Assembly: GCF_028687615.1 (NCBI RefSeq)
Contig: NZ_JAQTZU010000020.1
Location: forward strand, 1 to 64,000
Source: Methylovulum sp.
GTDB lineage: Bacteria > Pseudomonadota > Gammaproteobacteria > Methylococcales > Methylomonadaceae
DNA: 64,000 nt
Direction of reading: 5' to 3'
Below the pieces are notes generated by a model. It worked only from the letters and a program-made list of their open reading frames with translations. It ran no database searches and was not told the origin of the DNA. Position numbers and translations under genes: made by a program. Positions 58,755 to 64,000 of this stretch are shown here, piece after piece. The number at the start of each line of letters is the position of its first letter. Position 1 is the stretch's first letter.

Positions 58755-59231
58755 ATGAGTAAAGTACCACTAACCGTAAAAGGCGCGGAAAAACTGCGCA
58801 CCGAATTGGAAGAATTAAAATCCGTGGTCAGGCCACGCATCATCGCGGCGATTGCCACTGCCCGTGCACACGGCGATTTGAAAGAAAACGCGGAATATCA
58901 TGCCGCGCGTGAACAACAAAGTTTTGCCGAAGGACGGATTGGCGAAATTGAAGGCAAATTGTCGAACGCGCAAGTGATTGATGTCACCAAACTGGATGCC
59001 AATGGCAAAGTCGTGTTTGGCGCGACTGTGGAAATTGAAGATTTGGATTCTGAGAAAAAAGTAACTTATCAAATAGTTGGCGAAGATGAAGCCAATATCA
59101 AAGAAGGCCGCATTTCCATCGGCTCACCGATTGCGCGGGCTTTGATCGGTAAAGAAGCTGGCGATGTGGTGACCGTTAAGGCACCTGCCGGAAATGTCGA
59201 GTATGAAATTCTGTCGATTGAATACATCTAA
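58755..59231 (+). CDS. greA: Transcription elongation factor GreA
   Basis: Rescues backtracked RNA polymerase by stimulating transcript cleavage. 158 residues: N-terminal coiled coil with the acidic tip ([24 protein letters not shown], Asp and Glu present) and the C-terminal FKBP-like domain ([29 protein letters not shown]). It lies after carB with a 143-base gap, as in other gammaproteobacteria, and may have its own promoter there. Confidence 0.97.
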   Translation: MSKVPLTVKGAEKLRTELEELKSVVRPRIIAAIATARAHGDLKENAEYHAAREQQSFAEGRIGEIEGKLSNAQVIDVTKLDANGKVVFGATVEIEDLDSEKKVTYQIVGEDEANIKEGRISIGSPIARALIGKEAGDVVTVKAPAGNVEYEILSIEYI

Positions 59232-59244
59232 TTAAAATCAGTAA

Positions 59245-59281
59245 AAAGGCACAAGGGTGACAACAGTCTTGTGCCTTTAAC
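59245..59281. terminator. Bidirectional terminator greA / yhbY
   Basis: AAAAGGCACAAG pairs with CTTGTGCCTTT over an 11-base loop, between the convergent greA and yhbY stops, with A-run and T-rich flanks. Confidence 0.8.
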
Positions 59282-59284
59282 GGA

Positions 59285-59557
59285 TTATTTATTAGGGTTC
59301 AATCGGTAAACAACCGCAATTTGCCCAATCGACTGGATTAACTCCGCACCCGTCGCCCCGCAAATTCTTTCAGTGATCTGCTTGCGTTCATCACGTTCAG
59401 CGCGTATTTTTATTTTAATCAGTTCGTGGCTATTCAAAGCCAGTTCAATTTCCGCCAGAACAGGGTCGGTCAAACCCGCTTGTCCTATTATCACTACGGG
59501 ATTTAAAACATGGGCATTGGCGCGCAGTTGCTTCTTATCTACTGAGTTCACTCTCAC
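59285..59557 (-). CDS. yhbY: CRS1/YhbY-type RNA-binding protein
   Basis: 90 residues of the CRM domain family, associated with 50S ribosome assembly. Recognised by KKQLRANAHVLNPVVIIGQAGLTDPVLAEIELALNSHELIKIKI and ICGATGAELIQSIGQIAVVYR. It faces the opposite way from greA and rlmE, the usual arrangement in the group. Confidence 0.95.
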   Translation of the reverse strand: MRVNSVDKKQLRANAHVLNPVVIIGQAGLTDPVLAEIELALNSHELIKIKIRAERDERKQITERICGATGAELIQSIGQIAVVYRLNPNK

Positions 59558-59600
59558 TTCCTGAAAATCAAAATATTAATTCTACACTAAACAAAGGGCT

Positions 59601-60218
59601 ATGGGACGAAGTAAAAGCAGCAACCGTTGGATGCAGGAACATTTCGATGACGAATACGTCAGAATGGCGCAAGCCCAGGGCTATCGCTCACGGGCGGTAT
59701 TTAAATTAAGTGAAATTCAGGATAAAGACCAGGTAATAAAATCTGGCATGAATATCATCGATTTAGGGGCTGCACCAGGTGGCTGGTCACAGTTTGCAAG
59801 GCCGCTGATAGGTAAAAGTAATAAATTGGTTGCCTTGGATATTTTGCCGATGGAACCGCTAGAAGGCGTTGATTTTATACAGGGAGATTTTCGTGAAACA
59901 GAGGTGCTGGAAGAACTTTACCGGGTTTTGGACAATGCCCCCATCAATCTGGTCATGTCAGACATGGCTCCGAATATGAGCGGCAATAATAGCATCGACC
60001 AGCCACGCGCTATTTATTTAGGGGAATTGGCGTTAGATACCGCAAAAACCGTGTTGGCAAAAAATGGCAGTTTTTTAGTCAAATTATTTCATGGTGAAGG
60101 CTTTGAAACTTTTCATCGGGAAGTGCAACAATCTTTTTCTAAAGTGGTTATCCGAAAACCTAAAGCGTCTCGACCACGAAGCAATGAGGTTTATATTTTG
60201 GCTAAAGGCTTTAAATAA
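59601..60218 (+). CDS. rlmE: 23S rRNA Um2552 methyltransferase RlmE
   Basis: 2'-O-methylation of U2552 in the ribosomal A loop, late in 50S assembly. 205 residues with YRSRAVFKLSEIQDKDQVI (catalytic Lys region), SAM motif IIDLGAAPGGWSQFA, LVMSDMAPNMSGNNSIDQPR and FLVKLFHGEGFETF, giving the K-D-K-E set. It is upstream of ftsH, as in Escherichia coli (rrmJ-ftsH). Confidence 0.97.
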   Translation: MGRSKSSNRWMQEHFDDEYVRMAQAQGYRSRAVFKLSEIQDKDQVIKSGMNIIDLGAAPGGWSQFARPLIGKSNKLVALDILPMEPLEGVDFIQGDFRETEVLEELYRVLDNAPINLVMSDMAPNMSGNNSIDQPRAIYLGELALDTAKTVLAKNGSFLVKLFHGEGFETFHREVQQSFSKVVIRKPKASRPRSNEVYILAKGFK

Positions 60219-60347
60219 GCCCTTACCGCCCATAGATCAACAAAGATAAAAGAATTTCCAAGACAAATAACAACAATCTGGACTGTAAGTCCTGATATAA
60301 TTTAATAAATTTATTAAACAAAACGGTTCAAGCCTAGGGCGTGTAAT

Positions 60348-62258
60348 TTGAACGATATGATAAAAAATATAATCTTGTGGGTCGTCATTGCAGTGGTTTT
60401 GATGTCCCTCTTTAATAATTTTGCCCCTCAAAGTGAGCGGGCTGATAACGCATTATCGTATTCGCAATTTATCGAATCGGTAAAAGCAGGTCAAGTTCAG
60501 CAAGTTATGATTGATGAACACATTATTAAAGGCAAGATGCAAGGCGGCCAACTATTTAAAACCTACGCCCCATCAGATCCGCATCTGGTTGATGACCTGT
60601 TGGCAAACGGCGTGGAAATTAAAGCAGTGCCGCCAGAACAACCGTCATTGCTGATGCAGTTGCTGGTGTCTTTCGGCCCCATGTTGCTGCTGATTGCCGT
60701 GTGGGTGTTTTTTATGCGCCAAATGCAAGGTGGTGGCGCGGCAGGCCGCGGCGCCATGAGTTTTGGCAGAAGCAAGGCGCGTATGCTAGAAGAAGACCAA
60801 ATTAAAGTGACCTTCGCCGATGTTGCCGGCTGTGATGAAGCCAAAGAAGAAGTCGAGGAAATGGTCGACTTTTTGAAAGATCCGGCCAAATACCAAAAAT
60901 TGGGTGGAAAAATCCCTAGAGGCGCGTTGATGATAGGCCCTCCAGGGACAGGGAAAACCCTGTTGGCGCGGGCGATTGCTGGCGAAGCGAAAGTGCCGTT
61001 CTTCACTATTTCTGGTTCGGATTTTGTCGAAATGTTCGTCGGTGTCGGTGCATCACGGGTGCGGGACATGTTCGAACAAGCCAAAAAACACGCGCCTTGC
61101 ATCATTTTCATCGACGAGATTGATGCCGTAGGCCGTCAACGGGGCGCTGGTTTGGGTGGTGGCAATGATGAACGCGAACAAACCTTAAACCAATTGCTGG
61201 TCGAAATGGACGGCTTTGAAGGCAATGAAGGCATTATCGTGATCGCGGCCACCAACCGCCCTGATGTGCTTGATAAAGCTTTGTTGCGCCCGGGCCGGTT
61301 TGACCGCCAGGTGACGGTTGGCCTGCCTGATGTACGAGGACGTGAACAAATCCTTAAAGTCCACATGAAAAAAGTACCTGCTGCCGACGACGTTGAAGTC
61401 AAATACATCGCCCAGGGTACGCCAGGATTTTCCGGCGCCGATTTAGCCAACTTGGTCAACGAAGCCGCTTTATTTGCCGCCCGTATGAACAAGCGTGTAG
61501 TGAGCATGTTTGATCTGGAAAAAGCCAAGGACAAGCTCATCATGGGAGCCGAACGGCATACCCTGGTGATGGGCGAAAAAGAGAAGAAAATGACCGCGTA
61601 CCACGAAGCAGGCCACGCGATTGTCGGCAAACTGGTACCAGAACACGATCCGGTTTATAAAGTCAGCATCATGCCCAGAGGCCGCGCCTTGGGCGTGACC
61701 ATGTTCCTGCCGGAAAAAGATCAATACAGTGCCAGCAAACAAAAACTCGACAGCATGATTTCCAGTTTATACGGTGGCCGTATTGCTGAAGAAATTATCT
61801 TTGGCTGGGAACAAGTCAGTACCGGAGCCTCCAACGACATAGAACGGGCGACGGAACTGGCGCGGAATATGGTCACCAAATGGGGCTTGTCACAACGTTT
61901 GGGGCCACTAGCCTACAGTGAAGAAGAAGGCGAAATATTCCTGGGCCGTTCAGTTACCCAGCATAAAACCGTCGCCGAGGAAACATCGCATACCATTGAT
62001 GAAGAAATCCGTTCTTTTATTGACCGCAACTATGAACGTGCAGAACGTATTATCAAAGAAAACATTGATATTCTTCATGCGATGGCCGATGCTTTGATGA
62101 AATACGAAACCATTGACAAAGACCAAATTGAAGACTTAATGGCCCGTCGGCCTGTGCGGGATCCGCAAGGTTGGCATGACATACCGCCCCGTAGCGGCCT
62201 TAAGGTGGATGAAGTCAAGGACGATAAAATCATCGGCGGTGCGGCAGAACAAAGCTAA
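60348..62258 (+). CDS. ftsH: ATP-dependent zinc metalloprotease FtsH
   Basis: Membrane AAA+ protease for quality control and for degrading sigma-32, LpxC and others. 636 residues: two N-terminal membrane helices ([34 protein letters not shown]) flanking a periplasmic domain, Walker [25 protein letters not shown] pore and arginine-finger region, zinc motif [11 protein letters not shown], and the third metal ligand in the [10 protein letters not shown] region. In this window sigma-32-type control is visible at dnaK, so FtsH may act on that regulon. Confidence 0.97.
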   Translation: MNDMIKNIILWVVIAVVLMSLFNNFAPQSERADNALSYSQFIESVKAGQVQQVMIDEHIIKGKMQGGQLFKTYAPSDPHLVDDLLANGVEIKAVPPEQPSLLMQLLVSFGPMLLLIAVWVFFMRQMQGGGAAGRGAMSFGRSKARMLEEDQIKVTFADVAGCDEAKEEVEEMVDFLKDPAKYQKLGGKIPRGALMIGPPGTGKTLLARAIAGEAKVPFFTISGSDFVEMFVGVGASRVRDMFEQAKKHAPCIIFIDEIDAVGRQRGAGLGGGNDEREQTLNQLLVEMDGFEGNEGIIVIAATNRPDVLDKALLRPGRFDRQVTVGLPDVRGREQILKVHMKKVPAADDVEVKYIAQGTPGFSGADLANLVNEAALFAARMNKRVVSMFDLEKAKDKLIMGAERHTLVMGEKEKKMTAYHEAGHAIVGKLVPEHDPVYKVSIMPRGRALGVTMFLPEKDQYSASKQKLDSMISSLYGGRIAEEIIFGWEQVSTGASNDIERATELARNMVTKWGLSQRLGPLAYSEEEGEIFLGRSVTQHKTVAEETSHTIDEEIRSFIDRNYERAERIIKENIDILHAMADALMKYETIDKDQIEDLMARRPVRDPQGWHDIPPRSGLKVDEVKDDKIIGGAAEQS

Positions 62259-62279
62259 CACATTAAGGGCTTGATAGAT

Positions 62280-62312
62280 AAAAGGGGAGGCTCAAAGCCT
62301 CTCCTTTTTTTT
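62280..62312 (+). terminator. Terminator of ftsH
   Basis: AAAGGGGAGGC pairs with GCCTCTCCTTT over TCAAA (one mismatch), followed by a run of T. It separates ftsH from glmM, which therefore needs its own promoter or readthrough. Confidence 0.85.
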
Positions 62313-62350
62313 AACCATTTTTTTTACGATCCAATCAAGAATAAATCATT

Positions 62351-63691
62351 ATGACAAAAAAATATTTTGGCACTGACGGCATCAGAGGCAAAGTTGGGGA
62401 GCCGCCTATCACGGCTGATTTTTTGTTGAAACTAGGCTGGGCGGCAGGCCGTGTTTTCGCCAACGAACGCCATGATTTTGTTTTGGTGGGCAAAGACACG
62501 CGCATTTCCGGTTATATGTTCGAATCCGCATTGGAAGCGGGCTTGACCGCAGCGGGCGTTGACACCCGCCTGTTAGGCCCCATGCCTACACCAGGGATTG
62601 CTTATTTGACCCGGACGTTAAGGGCGCAAGCAGGCATAGTCATTAGTGCCTCACATAACCCTTACTATGATAATGGCATCAAGTTTTTTTCGGTACAAGG
62701 GACCAAACTGCCGGATGAAATAGAACATGAAATAGAACGGTATATGGACTTACCAATGACGACGGTCGAATCGGCCCGTTTAGGAAAAGCCAAACGCCTG
62801 GAAGATGCGGCAGGCCGCTACATTGAATATTGCAAAGCCAGCGTACCGACACGCTTGGACTTTGACCACATGAAAATCGTTGTCGATTGCGCCCACGGAG
62901 CGACATACCACATAGCCCCCCATGTGTTCAGCGAGATCGGCGCGGAAGTCATCAGCATCGGTGTCCAGCCAAACGGACTCAACATCAATGACAACTGTGG
63001 CGCAACCAAGCCGGAAACGTTGGTGGCAACCGTTTTAGCCAATCAGGCCGATTTAGGGATAGCCTTGGACGGTGATGGCGACCGTTTGATTATGGTCGAC
63101 CATAAAGGCGAAATCGTTGACGGGGATGAGCTGATTTACATTATCGCCAAATCCAAACAAGCCGCCGGACAAATGACCGGGCCAGTAGTCGGCACCTTAA
63201 TGACTAATCTAGGTATGGAACACGGCTTAAAACAACTGGGCATCAACTTAGTTCGGGCTAAAGTTGGTGACCGCTATGTCATGGAAATGTTGACTGAACA
63301 TCATGGCATTTTGGGCGGCGAAAACTCAGGCCACATCATTTGTCTGGACAAAACAACGACCGGTGACGGCATTATCGCCGCCCTACAAATCTTGGCGGAA
63401 ATGCAATATAGCGGCAAAACCCTGCATGAACTCAAGTCAGGAATGCAAAAATATCCACAAATACTGATCAATGTCAAAACCGGTAAAAAGATCAATCCAG
63501 ACAAACATGCTGGCATACAGCAAGCGGTCAAAGCGATTGAAAATAAACTAGGCAATCAAGGCAGGGTATTGCTTAGGGTTTCGGGGACAGAGCCATTAAT
63601 CCGCGTCATGGTGGAAGGCGAATATGAGGATGTGGTAAAGGATTATGCCCAGCAACTTGCTGAAGAAGTGCAGAGCGCAATCGGTGCTTGA
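62351..63691 (+). CDS. glmM: Phosphoglucosamine mutase GlmM
   Basis: Converts glucosamine 6-phosphate to the 1-phosphate for peptidoglycan and lipopolysaccharide precursors. 446 residues: [17 protein letters not shown], active-site phosphoserine at about 101 in [19 protein letters not shown], metal loop [12 protein letters not shown], sugar-binding GGENSGHI, and the phosphate-binding [14 protein letters not shown]. FolP, which stands between ftsH and glmM in Escherichia coli, is absent here. Confidence 0.97.
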   Translation: MTKKYFGTDGIRGKVGEPPITADFLLKLGWAAGRVFANERHDFVLVGKDTRISGYMFESALEAGLTAAGVDTRLLGPMPTPGIAYLTRTLRAQAGIVISASHNPYYDNGIKFFSVQGTKLPDEIEHEIERYMDLPMTTVESARLGKAKRLEDAAGRYIEYCKASVPTRLDFDHMKIVVDCAHGATYHIAPHVFSEIGAEVISIGVQPNGLNINDNCGATKPETLVATVLANQADLGIALDGDGDRLIMVDHKGEIVDGDELIYIIAKSKQAAGQMTGPVVGTLMTNLGMEHGLKQLGINLVRAKVGDRYVMEMLTEHHGILGGENSGHIICLDKTTTGDGIIAALQILAEMQYSGKTLHELKSGMQKYPQILINVKTGKKINPDKHAGIQQAVKAIENKLGNQGRVLLRVSGTEPLIRVMVEGEYEDVVKDYAQQLAEEVQSAIGA

Positions 63692-63745
63692 ACTCAAACC
63701 TGTAAGCCTATATCATAGGCGGCTTTATTCTATGTGGAGGTAATG

Positions 63746-64000
63746 ATGCGTCAGTCACTGGTTATCGGTAATTGGAAAATGAATGGCACTCGTGCTAGTG
63801 CTGAGTTGCTTGCACAGGGTATTTTGGCAGGTTTAGGCGATAATAAAGCAGGCATTGCCGTTTGTGCGCCTTATATTTACCTGCCTAGCGTTGGTGAAAT
63901 AATCAATGATAGCCGTTTGGCTTTAGGCGCGCAAAATGTCGCCGACAAAGCTTCCGGTGCTTATACTGGTGAAATATCAGCCGCCATGCTAAGCGAATTT
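63746..64000 (+). CDS. tpiA: Triosephosphate isomerase TpiA, cut by the window end
   Basis: Interconverts dihydroxyacetone phosphate and glyceraldehyde 3-phosphate. Only 85 residues are in view: MRQSLVIGNWKMNG (active-site Asn and Lys), VCAPYIYLPSVGEII, LGAQNVADKASGAYTGEISA. Two ATGs stand side by side (63743 and 63746). GGAGG at 63736-63740 is better spaced for the second. Adjacent to glmM, as in many proteobacteria. Confidence 0.96.
   Translation, partial: MRQSLVIGNWKMNGTRASAELLAQGILAGLGDNKAGIAVCAPYIYLPSVGEIINDSRLALGAQNVADKASGAYTGEISAAMLSEF

Overview
The window reads as chromosome of a gammaproteobacterial methanotroph or methylotroph, most likely Methylococcales. A formaldehyde-activating enzyme gene (fae) sits next to two genes of the tetrahydromethanopterin-cofactor type. 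The rest is gammaproteobacterial housekeeping in recognisable order: pilSR, sucCD, the yciB-yciI-bolA-parvulin run, hrcA-grpE-dnaK, mltD with a YafS-like methyltransferase, ubiE-ubiJ-ubiB, hslVU, miaA-mutL-amidase, and carAB-greA-yhbY-rlmE-ftsH-glmM-tpiA. The genus assignment is inference from gene content. I see no rRNA, tRNA or CRISPR array.

Layout. 0-5 kb (minus strand): fae, a CitG-like and a RimK-like ATP-grasp gene (C1 cofactor synthesis) behind a stand-alone EF-G paralogue. 5-6.1 kb: an AT-rich noncoding stretch with three tandem degenerate units, each opening with facing DnaA-box sequences. 6.1-15.2 kb: hrpA, carrying an in-frame palindromic repeat insertion, a frameshifted toxin-antitoxin pair, a diguanylate cyclase, speA and a transposase remnant. 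15.2-25.5 kb: pilSR, sucCD, the bolA/yciB block and hrcA under a CIRCE operator. 25.5-33 kb: grpE, dnaK with a sigma-32-type promoter, a kinase-like gene, an SmbP-like metal-binding protein and mltD. 33-43 kb: gshA-cysH (sulfur and thiol metabolism), a membrane acyltransferase-like protein, a dicarboxylate symporter and the ubiquinone genes. 43-51.6 kb: toxin-antitoxin pair, hslVU, miaA, mutL, amidase. 51.7-64 kb: carA and carB separated by a four-gene accessory block, then greA, yhbY, rlmE, ftsH, glmM and the start of tpiA, which runs off the end.

The accessory content is mostly small. There are at least six palindromic MITE- or REP-like elements in gaps or gene ends, and three PIN-domain toxin-antitoxin pairs. 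One two-gene module of unknown function lies between carA and carB. The items most worth a second look are the DnaA-box repeat array (5.1-5.95 kb), the repeat that has become an in-frame part of HrpA, the inverted-repeat element that supplies the stop codon of a toxin gene, and the carA/carB island.
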